This document shows, piece after piece, positions 24,919 through 32,098 of a DNA stretch of 37,171 nucleotides. The translations under genes were made by a program, and so were the position numbers. The notes under the pieces are model-generated. The model did no database searches. It saw nothing but the letters and a program-made list of their open reading frames with translations, and had not been told where the DNA came from. The stretch covers positions 1 through 37,171 of the forward strand of contig SVLX01000026.1 in NCBI GenBank assembly GCA_015067725.1. The letters run 5' to 3'. The DNA comes from Oscillospiraceae bacterium (GTDB lineage: Bacteria > Bacillota > Clostridia > Oscillospirales > Oscillospiraceae). Numbering within the stretch: the first letter of the stretch is position 1; each line of letters opens with the position of its first letter.

Positions 24919-24947
24919 TTGACAGTGGCGGCTAAGGGGCGTATAAT
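24919..24947 (+). promoter_or_regulatory. promoter of the Crp/Fnr regulator
   Basis: TTGACA (24919-24924), 17 bases, TATAAT (24942-24947). This is a full consensus promoter, so the regulator is probably made constitutively. No TGTGA palindrome lies here. Confidence 0.85.
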
Positions 24948-24977
24948 GAAGGAAAACCAGTAAATTGGAGGTGCGCC

Positions 24978-25637
24978 ATGCCCCTTTCTGCCCATTTCCC
25001 GGTGTGGGACAAGCTGACAGCCAGTCAACAGGATAGAATCAGCAGTTCCGCTTTCCGGAAGACCTTCACCAAAGGCACAATCGTCCACAATGGCTCGCTG
25101 GACTGCGCCGGACTGATGCTGATTCGCTCAGGACAGCTCCGGGCTTACATCCTCTCCCCGGAGGGGCGGGAAATCAGCATTTACCGGCTCTTTGACCTGG
25201 ATGTATGTTTGTTTTCTGCCTCCTGCATCATGAATAACATTCAGTTTGAGGTATTCATTCAGGCGGAAAAGGATACGGAGGTCTGGATTATCCCGCCTTG
25301 GCAGTACAAAAAGCTCATGGAGGAATCCGCACCGGTGGCCAATTATACCGGCGACCTGATGGCCAGTCGCTTCTCTGAGGTGATGTGGCTCATTGAGCAG
25401 ATCATGTGGAAACGGTTTGACCAGCGGCTGGCATCATTCCTTCTGGAAGAATGTGCCATTGAGGGAACAACGCAACTGAAGCTGACCCATGAGTTGATTG
25501 CCAACCACATGGGCTCTGCCCGGGAAGTGGTGACCCGGATGCTCCGCTACTTCCAGAGTGAGGGCATGGTGAAGCTCAGCCGGGGCGGGGTGGAGGTGCT
25601 GAACCGGAAACGGCTGGAGGAATTGCGGGAAGAATAA
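24978..25637 (+). CDS. Crp/Fnr-family transcriptional regulator
   Basis: A 219-residue protein with an N-terminal cyclic-nucleotide-type beta roll (about 8-125), dimerisation helix (128-155) and C-terminal HTH (165-210). The recognition helix GSAREVVTRML places Arg182, Glu183 and Arg187 exactly like Arg180, Glu181 and Arg185 of E. coli CRP, the residues that read TGTGA. The CRP cAMP pocket motif (RxGExxGExA...RSAxV) is absent. Instead there is DLDVCLFSASCIMNN, with Cys77 and Cys83, as in Crp/Fnr relatives that may sense redox or sulfur state. Two TGTGAC palindromes upstream of the nearby thioredoxin and dehydrogenase genes are the likely targets. The start is set by GGAGGT seven bases before the ATG. 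It is convergent with, and separated from, those targets by the defence cassette. Confidence 0.88.
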   Translation: MPLSAHFPVWDKLTASQQDRISSSAFRKTFTKGTIVHNGSLDCAGLMLIRSGQLRAYILSPEGREISIYRLFDLDVCLFSASCIMNNIQFEVFIQAEKDTEVWIIPPWQYKKLMEESAPVANYTGDLMASRFSEVMWLIEQIMWKRFDQRLASFLLEECAIEGTTQLKLTHELIANHMGSAREVVTRMLRYFQSEGMVKLSRGGVEVLNRKRLEELREE

Positions 25638-25640
25638 AAA

Positions 25641-25679
25641 ACGGACCTGTTGCGGGATGTACCTCCTCAACAGGTCCGT
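25641..25679. terminator. bidirectional terminator at the left side of the defence cassette
   Basis: ACGGACCTGTTG (25641-25652) pairs perfectly with CAACAGGTCCGT (25668-25679). On the minus strand it is followed by TTTTTTATTC, on the plus strand only by AATTTAG. It ends the RloB-type gene and probably also the Crp-like gene. Stem and loop are closely similar to the hairpin at 27939-27973. Confidence 0.85.
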
Positions 25680-25682
25680 AAT

Positions 25683-26387
25683 TTAGATGGAGTCGGTTTC
25701 CAGGGAATCATCGGCAAAGCACAGACCGAGATTGGTGTGCCGCTCCAGAGAATTCAGCCCCGACTTGATATACTGCCAAGAGTCTGAATACCCGCCCTGA
25801 ACGGAGAATGCCGATTGGGAAATGAAGCGAACGAAGTCCGGGACTTTTCCTTTGTACTGTTTGGCGAAGCGGAATGCATCGGTTTCCTTTTCTTCGTCGG
25901 TGGTGTTGAGTTTATTGTACAGCACATGGTCCAGATTGCAGGAGAGATAGAATATGCGATAGGGGATACCCCAGATGCTCTTTGTGGAGGAGAGCTTGTC
26001 CAGATTGGCCCGCTTCTGCCGGTTTCGGTGTTCAATGCCGGTTTTGTTGCAGGTTCGGATTGCGGTTTGGGTATATATTGGGCTGGCGGCTAAGGCATCT
26101 TCAATAATGAATTCATCGCCGATATAAGCGCCGTCCGTATCCGTCAGGTGGATAATCTCCTGAAAGTGCAGCTTTTCCAGATGGTTGTCTCGGGCGTACT
26201 TCCGTATCTCGGCGGCGACCCGGGTCAGAATGTTTTCCGGTTTTGCCCCGGATTCTGTGGTAATGTCCCGCCGGAGAATCTGCACATAGACCGGGCGGGG
26301 GGCGTAATACTGGTTCAGCAGTAAACCAAGGGCAGTATCATCCGAAGGACCTTCCACAATGACGAAGACGATTCTCTTACGCGCCAC
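25683..26387 (-). CDS. RloB-family protein (AbiLii-like), TOPRIM-type nuclease partner of the AAA ATPase
   Basis: A 234-residue protein read as MARKRIVFVIVEGPSDDTAL from a GTG start at 26387. VFVIVEGPSDDTAL is the first acidic motif of a TOPRIM-like fold (Glu, then Asp-Asp). HLTDTDGAYI is the second (DxD). IFYLSCNLDHVLYNKL comes later. RloB domain proteins occur next to AAA ATPases in abortive-infection phage-defence systems of the AbiL type, where the pair is thought to cut nucleic acid after phage sensing. The GTG was chosen because AGGTGA lies 5 bases before it, and upstream codons in this frame overlap the ATPase gene without another site. The two genes overlap by 11 bases, so translation is coupled. 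It ends at the hairpin at 25641. Confidence 0.82.
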   Translation of the reverse strand: MARKRIVFVIVEGPSDDTALGLLLNQYYAPRPVYVQILRRDITTESGAKPENILTRVAAEIRKYARDNHLEKLHFQEIIHLTDTDGAYIGDEFIIEDALAASPIYTQTAIRTCNKTGIEHRNRQKRANLDKLSSTKSIWGIPYRIFYLSCNLDHVLYNKLNTTDEEKETDAFRFAKQYKGKVPDFVRFISQSAFSVQGGYSDSWQYIKSGLNSLERHTNLGLCFADDSLETDSI

Positions 26388-27789
26388 CAAAATCACCTGC
26401 TTCCCGGAAGGCGAAGGCAATCTCATAGTTGTTGGTGGGGTCGTAGATTTCCTCGCTTTGCTCTCCCAAAACAATGTCCCGGTAGTAGAAATCCCGGAGG
26501 TTGTGGTTGTTCTTGACATTGCACAGCCGGATATAGCGGTTATCCGGATTGGTTGTGGTGAAGGCGATAAAGCCCCGGTCCAGTGTCTCCAACGGACGGA
26601 GATTATGGGAGGTGAAAATCAATTGCCCCTTTCCTTTTTCGGAAATGATGCGCAGGAGCTCGCCCAGCAGGTACTCAAAAACGCCGGAATCCAGCTCATC
26701 AATGGCCACGGTAACGGAGGGCCTGTTATATACCGCAATCAGCAGATGCATGATGGAAATCATCTTTTTGATGCCCTCCGACTCATATTGCAGGGAGATG
26801 GCTTTTCCGTTTTTGTTGGACAGCAACTGGAACCGGACACCGGTTGCGCCGTTTTTCAGAAGCTGTGTCCCCAGATGCTTTTGTCCAATGGTTAAGCCGG
26901 GGACGATTTTCTCCAGAACGATATTCATGTCGGCGATAACCGTCTTGACCACCTCATAAGCCTCCTGGGTGACGGTGGCGGTTCCGTTGAGGGGGATGGT
27001 GATGTTGCCCAGAGTGGCGGCGTGTTCCCCTTCATACCGGAAAGTCAGGGGCAGAGCATCCATGCTGATCATGCCCGCTGTGGTGGTGCCAATGACAAAC
27101 AGCTCCAGATTACCAAAGTCGACCAGACTGTTGAGCATGAACAGGTGATGGGGGTCGGTGCAATTGTTCCGGACAGCGGTCAGCAATTCTCTGGAGAAGA
27201 TAAAGGATCTGGACGTGAGCGCAGTGAGTTTTTTGGTCACCAGCAAGTCTGTGACGGTCTCTTTGTTTCCCCCGGTCAACGCATTGAGCTTGGGTTCCGG
27301 ACCAAAGATAGCGCCTTTACCGGTATCAATAATAGGAATGATTTTCAATTTGCTGTTATCACAGAGGCAGGTATAGGAGAGAACCTCACCGAAAATGGTG
27401 GCTCTGATTTGCTCCTTTTCATCGGCGGGCAGCTCGGTGTTGTGCTGTTCGTCGTTCCAGTCCCGGCGGAGATGGAGTTCATAAACCGCAGAGTAAGACA
27501 CGCCGGTGGACACATCGGTTATCTTGAAGCTGTATTTCAAGGTGGCGTATTCTGCATCCACATGGACATAATCCGCCATAGAGGCTGGGACAGATTTCCC
27601 GGAGAGGGCAAACTTCAGCAGGGACAAGGCATTGATGAGGGCTGTTTTTCCAGAACCATTTTGTCCATACAGCCCCAGAATGCTTGCGGCATAGGGCTTG
27701 CGTGGATTGGAAAAGGTTAGACTTCCTTGCCGGACATTTTTGAAGTTCTGAATTTCGATGCGCTCAATACGCACAACCGCATTTTTCAT
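26377..27789 (-). CDS. AAA15/AAA21-type ATPase (AbiLi/RloA-like), first gene of a defence pair
   Basis: A 470-residue ABC/SMC-like ATPase starting MKNAVVRIERIEIQNFKNVR. The IEIQNFKNV start and Walker A GQNGSGKT (42-49) are typical of OLD/RecF-like ATPases. A degenerate signature YESEGIKKM is followed by Walker B VTVAIDELDSG (about 360) and the H-motif FTSHN. In such systems the ATPase senses phage infection and controls the partner, here the RloB protein overlapping its 3' end. The family resemblance is to AbiL; PARIS has the same logic but a DUF4435 partner, not RloB. The start has GAGGTGAT upstream. Base composition is a little lower in GC than the proteases, and the cassette interrupts a Crp-thioredoxin neighbourhood, which fits horizontal gain. 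Confidence 0.85.
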   Translation of the reverse strand: MKNAVVRIERIEIQNFKNVRQGSLTFSNPRKPYAASILGLYGQNGSGKTALINALSLLKFALSGKSVPASMADYVHVDAEYATLKYSFKITDVSTGVSYSAVYELHLRRDWNDEQHNTELPADEKEQIRATIFGEVLSYTCLCDNSKLKIIPIIDTGKGAIFGPEPKLNALTGGNKETVTDLLVTKKLTALTSRSFIFSRELLTAVRNNCTDPHHLFMLNSLVDFGNLELFVIGTTTAGMISMDALPLTFRYEGEHAATLGNITIPLNGTATVTQEAYEVVKTVIADMNIVLEKIVPGLTIGQKHLGTQLLKNGATGVRFQLLSNKNGKAISLQYESEGIKKMISIMHLLIAVYNRPSVTVAIDELDSGVFEYLLGELLRIISEKGKGQLIFTSHNLRPLETLDRGFIAFTTTNPDNRYIRLCNVKNNHNLRDFYYRDIVLGEQSEEIYDPTNNYEIAFAFREAGDFGGA

Positions 27790-27819
27790 GGAGTATCACC
27801 TCGTTCTCAGGATGGAATG

Positions 27820-27848
27820 ATTATACCATAGAGGTCTAAGAAATACAA
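27820..27848 (-). promoter_or_regulatory. promoter of the defence pair
   Basis: On the minus strand TTGTAT (27843-27848), 17 bases, TATAAT (27820-27825) with a TGG extension before the -10. The -35 is weak. Confidence 0.65.
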
Positions 27849-27938
27849 GCTATGTAACAAGAAAACTGCATTTTTTGTTTCGATTTTCTCCATCATATAG
27901 GTATTCCTGCTTGCTGAACTGAATTGGACAAAGAAGAA

Positions 27939-27973
27939 GACCTGCTGCGGCGTATTCCTCCGGTCAGCAGGTC
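27939..27973. terminator. terminator of thioredoxin, at the right side of the defence cassette
   Basis: GACCTGCTG (27939-27947) pairs perfectly with CAGCAGGTC (27965-27973). T-rich DNA follows on both strands: GTTTTGTT on plus, TTCTTCTTT on minus. From GACCTG to CAGGTC it matches the hairpin at 25641-25679 at 27 of 33 aligned bases plus a 2-base gap, including loop bases TGCGG and CCTCC. Confidence 0.8.
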
Positions 27974-27979
27974 GTTTTG

Positions 27980-28285
27980 TTACAGCATCTGTAAAATCGC
28001 CGCCTTAGGTCTTGCGCCGGTTGCCCGGTTAATGACCTCTCCATGCTCCATGACCATGAGGGTGGGGATACTCATGACCTGATACCGGCTGGCCAGCTCC
28101 TGTTCTTCGTCCACGTTGATTTTGACCACCTTCACATCGGGGCGTTCCCGGGCGATTTCCTCCACCAGCGGCACAACCATGCGGCAGGGGCCGCACCAGG
28201 GTGCCCAGAAATCCACCAGTACCTTACCCTCGGCGTTCATAACTTCTTCCTGAAAATTCTCCTGACGAACATTGATTGCAGACAT
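27980..28285 (-). CDS. trxA: thioredoxin
   Basis: A 101-residue cytoplasmic thioredoxin starting MSAINVRQENFQEEVMNAEG. The active site WCGPC has redox Cys31 and Cys34, and the cis-proline is Pro74 in SIPT. Length and spacing are standard. It reduces protein disulfides, normally with thioredoxin reductase, which is not in the window. The start has AAGGAGGA upstream. A TGTGAC palindrome (28345-28359) at about -41 and the lack of a good -35 suggest that it needs the neighbouring Crp/Fnr regulator for expression. It lies 83 bases after the dehydrogenase gene with no terminator between, so it can also be read from the dehydrogenase promoter. Confidence 0.93.
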   Translation of the reverse strand: MSAINVRQENFQEEVMNAEGKVLVDFWAPWCGPCRMVVPLVEEIARERPDVKVVKINVDEEQELASRYQVMSIPTLMVMEHGEVINRATGARPKAAILQML

Positions 28286-28317
28286 TCTTTTGTCCTCCTT
28301 GTGTTATTTATGATCAT

Positions 28318-28359
28318 AGGATACCCGATTTTTCCGGGATTTTCTGTGACTTGGTCACA
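28318..28359 (-). promoter_or_regulatory. Crp/Fnr-type operator and promoter of trxA
   Basis: TGTGACTTGGTCACA (28345-28359) is a perfect TGTGA-N5-TCACA palindrome. On the minus strand a TATCCT -10 (28318-28323) puts the start near 28311, 41 bases from the palindrome centre. This is the class II activator position. No consensus -35 is present. A second -10, TATGAT (28313-28318), is possible. Confidence 0.65.
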
Positions 28360-28368
28360 AAATCCAAT

Positions 28369-29115
28369 TTATGTCCTGGCCATGCCGTCTACGCTCAGCA
28401 CCACACCGGTGATGTAGGAGGCCTCATCAGAGGCCAGGAAGACGAAGGCGTTGGCAATATCCTCCGGCTGTCCCAGACGTCGCAGGGGGATCTGCCGGAT
28501 CATGGGGTCGATCACCGCTTTTGGTACAGCCTTCATCATATCGGTCTCGGTAATGCCGGGTGCCACGGCATTGACCCGGATCCCCTTGGGACCCAACTCC
28601 CGGGCCAGAGAGACGGTGAGACCATTGACGGCGAATTTGGAGGCGGGATAGGCGATGCCGCTGGGCTGACCATAGATGCTGACCATGGAGGAGGTGGAGA
28701 GGATGACCCCACTGCCCCGGGCCACCATGCACTCGCTGGCGGCTCTGGTGGCGTTGAATACTCCCTTGACATTCAGGTCCATAACTTTGTCAAAGGCCTC
28801 CTCGGTGTACTCGGTGAAGGGTGTGCTTTCGGAGACACCGGCGTTGTTCACCAGAATATCCACACAGCCATAGCGCGATGTCGCCTCCCGGAAAGCCGCC
28901 CGGACAGAACTCAGGCTGGACAGGTCTGGACTGATGCCGGCCACTGTGGCTTCGGGGTATTTCTCCCGCAGCCGGGCTACGGCCTGGTCAGCGGAATCCT
29001 GCGAACTGGCGGTGAGGATGACGGTAGCCCCCTCCTGTAAAAAACGCTCGGCGGTGGCGTAGCCGATGCCACGGCTGCCGCCGGTGATGATGGCAACTTT
29101 ATCTTTGAGTCTCAT
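28369..29115 (-). CDS. short-chain dehydrogenase/reductase (SDR, FabG-like)
   Basis: A 248-residue classical SDR starting MRLKDKVAIITGGSRGIGYA. It shows the nucleotide-binding TGGSRGIG (11-18), NNAG (90-93) and the catalytic set Ser143, Tyr156 and Lys160 (IAYPASK). It ends DEASYITGVVLSVDGMAR, as in FabG-type 3-oxoacyl reductases and related NAD(P)H alcohol dehydrogenases. Not being in a fatty-acid cluster, its substrate is open; fabG is only one option. The start has AAGGAGGAAC upstream. A Crp/Fnr-type palindrome (29177-29191) sits at about -41 from a TATACT -10. The leader resembles that of trxA (CACAAGGAGG), so the two are probably co-regulated. Confidence 0.92.
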   Translation of the reverse strand: MRLKDKVAIITGGSRGIGYATAERFLQEGATVILTASSQDSADQAVARLREKYPEATVAGISPDLSSLSSVRAAFREATSRYGCVDILVNNAGVSESTPFTEYTEEAFDKVMDLNVKGVFNATRAASECMVARGSGVILSTSSMVSIYGQPSGIAYPASKFAVNGLTVSLARELGPKGIRVNAVAPGITETDMMKAVPKAVIDPMIRQIPLRRLGQPEDIANAFVFLASDEASYITGVVLSVDGMART

Positions 29116-29149
29116 GGGATGTTCCTCCTTGTGTGTTCTTTATGGTAAC

Positions 29150-29191
29150 AGTATACCTCGGAGGAGGTGGGTTTTCTGTGACCAGGTCACC
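29150..29191 (-). promoter_or_regulatory. Crp/Fnr-type operator and promoter of the SDR gene
   Basis: TGTGACCAGGTCACC (29177-29191) has nearly the same sequence as the trxA operator. On the minus strand the -10 is TATACT (29150-29155), giving a start near 29143, again 41 bases from the palindrome centre. No consensus -35 is present. Confidence 0.68.
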
Positions 29192-29202
29192 ATTTGGGCA
29201 TA

Positions 29203-29241
29203 AAAAGAACCCCCTCTGAACCACATGGATTCAGAGAGGGG
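29203..29241 (-). terminator. terminator of the infC-rpmI-rplT operon
   Basis: On the minus strand CCCCTCTCTGAA (29230-29241) pairs with TTCAGAGGGG (29211-29220). TTCTTTTTATG follows. Its T-run ends only a few bases before the SDR operator. Confidence 0.8.
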
Positions 29242-29263
29242 AGATCAAACACGATAATGCGGA

Positions 29264-29617
29264 TTACAGGGCCTTCTTGGCCATCTCGACGACAGCGGCG
29301 AAAGCGGTGGGATCCTGAATGGCCATCTCGGACAGGCTCTTGCGGTTCATCTCGACACCGGCCTTCTTCAGACCGTTCATGAACCGGGAGTAGTTCAGAC
29401 CGTAGGGGGCCACGGCGGCGGACAGACGGGTGATCCACAGGCGGCGGAAGTTTCTCTTCTTCTGCTTGCGGCCGACATAGGCGTAAACGCCGGACTTCAT
29501 GACGGCCTGCTTGGCCATCTTAAAGTGGGTGGACTTGGAACCCCAGTAGGACTTTGCCAGCTTCAGGGTCTTATTTCTTCTCTTGCGCGTCATCATTGCG
29601 CCTTTAACTCTTGCCAT
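29264..29617 (-). CDS. rplT: 50S ribosomal protein L20
   Basis: A 117-residue basic protein starting [20 protein letters not shown]. It has the long N-terminal basic helix and the [19 protein letters not shown] block typical of L20. It binds 23S rRNA early in 50S assembly. In Bacillota L20 also represses its own infC-rpmI-rplT operon through the leader. Last gene of the operon, 36 bases after rpmI; AGGAGGA precedes the ATG. Confidence 0.98.
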   Translation of the reverse strand: MARVKGAMMTRKRRNKTLKLAKSYWGSKSTHFKMAKQAVMKSGVYAYVGRKQKKRNFRRLWITRLSAAVAPYGLNYSRFMNGLKKAGVEMNRKSLSEMAIQDPTAFAAVVEMAKKAL

Positions 29618-29653
29618 TGCTCAATATCCTCCTATTACACGTCATTCCCCTGA

Positions 29654-29851
29654 TTACTTGTAGGGGATCATTTTCTTGATGGCGTCCACGTTGGTCACAT
29701 CGGCGTAAGCGGTGCTACGCAGATGGCGGGTCCGCTTGGTGGTCTTCTTGGTGAGGATATGGCTCTTGAACGCATGGGCTCTCTTAACCTTACCGTTGGC
29801 GGTCAGGTTGAATCTCTTCTTAGCACCACTGTGGGTCTTCAGCTTGGGCAT
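29654..29851 (-). CDS. rpmI: 50S ribosomal protein L35
   Basis: A 65-residue, strongly basic protein starting [20 protein letters not shown], the L35 signature, with [20 protein letters not shown] following. It is a structural part of the large ribosomal subunit. Middle gene of infC-rpmI-rplT; GAAGGAG lies upstream of the ATG and the gap to infC is 35 bases. Confidence 0.98.
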   Translation of the reverse strand: MPKLKTHSGAKKRFNLTANGKVKRAHAFKSHILTKKTTKRTRHLRSTAYADVTNVDAIKKMIPYK

Positions 29852-29886
29852 GGTTGAAACTCCTTCCGTATCGAAAAACTTTTGGA

Positions 29887-30405
29887 TTATTTGCTGGCTT
29901 TGGGGGAGAGGAACATCGTCATGAAGCGACCATCCAGCTTGGGGTTCTTCTCCATGGTTGCGACCTCGGTGCAGGCGGCGGCGAAGTCCATGAGGAGCTT
30001 CTCACCGATATTGGTGTGCGCCATCTCTCTGCCGCGGAAGCGAACGGAGACCTTGACCCGGTTGCCATCGCTCAGGAAACGCTGGGCGTTCTTGATCTTG
30101 GTATTCAGATCGTTGGTGTCGATGCCCGGGGACATACGGATCTCTTTGACCTCCACCACCCGCTGATTCTTCTTGGCTTCCTTCTCCCGCTTCTTCTGGT
30201 CGAAGCAGAATTTACGGTAGTCCATGATTTTGCAGACGGGGGGAACCGCGTTGGGAGAAATCTTGACCAGATCCAGGTCCTGCTCAGCGGCCATACGCTG
30301 TGCCTCCTGACTGGAGACGATACCCAGCATAGCGCCGTCTGCGCCAATCAGACGAACTTCTTTGTCCCGGATTTCCTCATTGAGCTGATGATCTAATTTG
30401 CCGAT
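29887..30405 (-). CDS. infC: translation initiation factor IF-3, AUC start codon
   Basis: 172 residues, with the N-domain ([20 protein letters not shown]) and C-domain ([20 protein letters not shown]) of IF-3. IF-3 keeps the 30S subunit free and rejects non-canonical start codons. In frame there is no ATG, GTG or TTG at the right place. GGAGGT (30413-30418) lies 7 bases before ATC at 30405, giving [12 protein letters not shown] rare AUU/AUC/AUA start is a known feature of infC and lets IF-3 limit its own synthesis. The in-frame TTG and GTG upstream overlap the ribosome-binding site and are unlikely. First gene of infC-rpmI-rplT, with its own promoter and a leader attenuator. Confidence 0.95.
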   Translation of the reverse strand: MGKLDHQLNEEIRDKEVRLIGADGAMLGIVSSQEAQRMAAEQDLDLVKISPNAVPPVCKIMDYRKFCFDQKKREKEAKKNQRVVEVKEIRMSPGIDTNDLNTKIKNAQRFLSDGNRVKVSVRFRGREMAHTNIGEKLLMDFAAACTEVATMEKNPKLDGRFMTMFLSPKASK

Positions 30406-30420
30406 GGAAAACACCTCCAA

Positions 30421-30455
30421 ATATAAACAGAAAAGCGGATGCCGCAAGCACCCGC
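30421..30455 (-). promoter_or_regulatory. candidate leader attenuator of infC-rpmI-rplT
   Basis: On the minus strand GCGGGTGC (30448-30455) pairs with GCATCCGC (30435-30442), one G-U. TTTTCTGTTTATATTT follows, just before the infC ribosome-binding site. A second GC-rich hairpin lies upstream (about 30467-30485). Position and form match an L20-responsive transcription attenuator as known in Bacillus. The antiterminator fold was not worked out. Confidence 0.6.
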
Positions 30456-30571
30456 CACACAACAAAGCCCCCGGAAACGCCGGGCGCAGATGTCCATGTT
30501 AACCTCTTGAGCGATCATCTAAGGATGCGGGAGGTGAGGCGGGTAATCGGCCTTCTTTCTTTTGCGGATAA

Positions 30572-30600
30572 AGTATACCACATCTTATGCGGCTTGTCAA
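30572..30600 (-). promoter_or_regulatory. promoter of infC-rpmI-rplT
   Basis: On the minus strand TTGACA (30595-30600), 17 bases, TATACT (30572-30577). The leader is about 160 bases. Confidence 0.85.
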
Positions 30601-30683
30601 GGATTATTTTTGGACTTTTTGGGAGATTGGGGCAGGACACAACTGACGCAACCCTCGTTTCACGGACAACCAACTTTATCCAT

Positions 30684-30709
30684 AAAAAAACCACGCCGAA
30701 GCGTGGTTT
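30684..30709 (-). terminator. terminator of tRNA-Val
   Basis: On the minus strand AAACCACGC, loop TTCG, GCGTGGTTT, then a T-run, starting directly after the CCA end of the tRNA. The UUCG tetraloop makes it very stable. Confidence 0.9.
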
Positions 30710-30785
30710 GGTGGAGACTACTGGACTCGAACCAGTGACCTCTTGCGTGTGAAGCAAGCGCTCTAACCAGCTGAGCTAAGCCTCC
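30709..30785 (-). tRNA. tRNA-Val, anticodon CAC
   Basis: The minus strand folds as a full cloverleaf. Acceptor GGAGGCT pairs with AGTCTCC (one G-U). The D-arm is GCTCAGCTGGTTAGAGC. The anticodon stem CTTGC/GCAAG has loop TTCACAC (anticodon CAC). The T-arm is CACTGGTTCGAGTCCAGTA. Discriminator A and an encoded CCA end follow. It reads GUG valine codons. Confidence 0.95.
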
Positions 30786-30797
30786 GAGGACTTTGAT

Positions 30798-30825
30798 ATT
30801 GTACCACATATTTTCAAAAAGTCAA
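30798..30825 (-). promoter_or_regulatory. promoter of tRNA-Val
   Basis: On the minus strand TTGACT (30820-30825), 16 bases, TACAAT (30798-30803), 12 bases before the mature tRNA 5' end. Confidence 0.75.
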
Positions 30826-30877
30826 GCCCTATTTTTGATTTTTTTGCGGAGATGATTGGGGGGCATTTGCGATCCCC

Positions 30878-32095
30878 CTACTGGGTTCCGGGGCGGTTCA
30901 TGTGCGCCATGACCACAAATTGCCCCGCCTGCCGGGAAATTTCCAGACTGCCGTGATACCGCTCCACGCATCTTTGGACATTGCCCAGTCCATAACCCCT
31001 GCGCCCATCCCGGTGGGGTTTGTCCTCTGCCGGAGATACCGGGTTTTCCAGCCGGTAATACAGAATATCATGGTGCTGCCGCAGCCGCAAATCAATCTGC
31101 CGCTCAGCAACTGGCAGAGCCCGGCAGGCTTCCAGAGCATTGTCCATGGTGTTGCCAAGGATCACATAGAGGTCTGCCACAGAAACAAATACCGGCTCCG
31201 GCACCTGAACGCTCAGATGCAAGGTGACTCCTGCCGCTTTGGCCATCTGGGCGTACTCATTGAGAATCACATTCAGCACCCGCTCGCCCACATCCACAAT
31301 ATCTGAGGCAGAAGATACCATGGCCTTCAGCCGCTCCAAAGTCTCGCCGGGAGAACCCTCAACCTGAGCCGCCCGAATGTATTTGTCCATATCGTGCCAA
31401 AGCGCCCGGGTTTGGGCTTGTTTGGCTTGGAGCTGGGTATAGTATTCTTCCTGCAGGGCATAGTGTTGCTCCCGCAGTTTTTCCTCCTGAATGGATTGAG
31501 ATTGCTGCTGCATCTTTTGTCCTGCCAGCAAGACCTGCCAACAGCAGTACAACAGCCAGACCAGACAGAAGAAGACCAGCACCACAGCACTCTCGTGCGC
31601 CCGAAGACGGATGATTTCCTCGCTGAGCACCACCGCCACCAGCCAGCAGGGAATCAGCGGCAACAAGGGTTTTGGTGTACTTCTCCATTGTCCGTTGGTC
31701 AGGGCCGCACAGACCACCAACGCAAAGAGACAGGTTAGCTCTGGCCCTGCAACCGTGGTTGCGGTCAGGTCAGGGAACGTTCGCCGCAGTAAGAAGCCCA
31801 CACCAAGGGAAGCGGCGCGCAGTATCCCGGCCAGCAGGGAAGTGCCAAAAATCTCTGCAGTGGTGGCTTCCTTGAACTGCCAGACCAACACCCCCGCTGC
31901 GGGCATCCACAGCAGGGTCGGCATCCAGAAAGAGGGAAGAATCAGCTTCGCACCACCCATTATGGTGGCGCACAGAATCAGCCAGACCAGCTTTTCCGGT
32001 CCGGCTTTCTTTTTCTCCAAAAAGCGACTGCCCAGCAGAAACCACAGCAGACTCATGGCAACCACCGCAGAAACCATTTTCGCAAAAACCGCCAT
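30878..32095 (-). CDS. sensor histidine kinase of the GHKL/AgrC type
   Basis: A 405-residue membrane kinase starting MAVFAKMVSAVVAMSLLWFL. Residues 1-195 hold about six membrane segments with short loops and no extracellular sensor domain, as in AgrC-like kinases. A coiled region (QKMQQQSQSIQEEKLREQHY) leads to the phospho-acceptor His234 in ALWHDMDKYI. The GHKL ATPase follows with N-box NTMDNALEACR (about 313) and G-box RRGYGLGNVQRCV. AgrC-like kinases usually sense peptides. No agrB or agrD gene is near, so the signal may be an outside peptide or antibiotic. The gene starts 3 bases after the stop of the response regulator and is cotranscribed with it. No strong terminator follows the gene. 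Confidence 0.9.
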   Translation of the reverse strand: MAVFAKMVSAVVAMSLLWFLLGSRFLEKKKAGPEKLVWLILCATIMGGAKLILPSFWMPTLLWMPAAGVLVWQFKEATTAEIFGTSLLAGILRAASLGVGFLLRRTFPDLTATTVAGPELTCLFALVVCAALTNGQWRSTPKPLLPLIPCWLVAVVLSEEIIRLRAHESAVVLVFFCLVWLLYCCWQVLLAGQKMQQQSQSIQEEKLREQHYALQEEYYTQLQAKQAQTRALWHDMDKYIRAAQVEGSPGETLERLKAMVSSASDIVDVGERVLNVILNEYAQMAKAAGVTLHLSVQVPEPVFVSVADLYVILGNTMDNALEACRALPVAERQIDLRLRQHHDILYYRLENPVSPAEDKPHRDGRRGYGLGNVQRCVERYHGSLEISRQAGQFVVMAHMNRPGTQ

Positions 32096-32098
32096 GCC

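Noticed and set aside
25683..27789. Identification of the ATPase pair as PARIS or as a Septu system.
   Set aside because: PARIS uses a DUF4435 partner and Septu an HNH nuclease. The partner here has RloB/TOPRIM-like motifs, so AbiL-like fits better.
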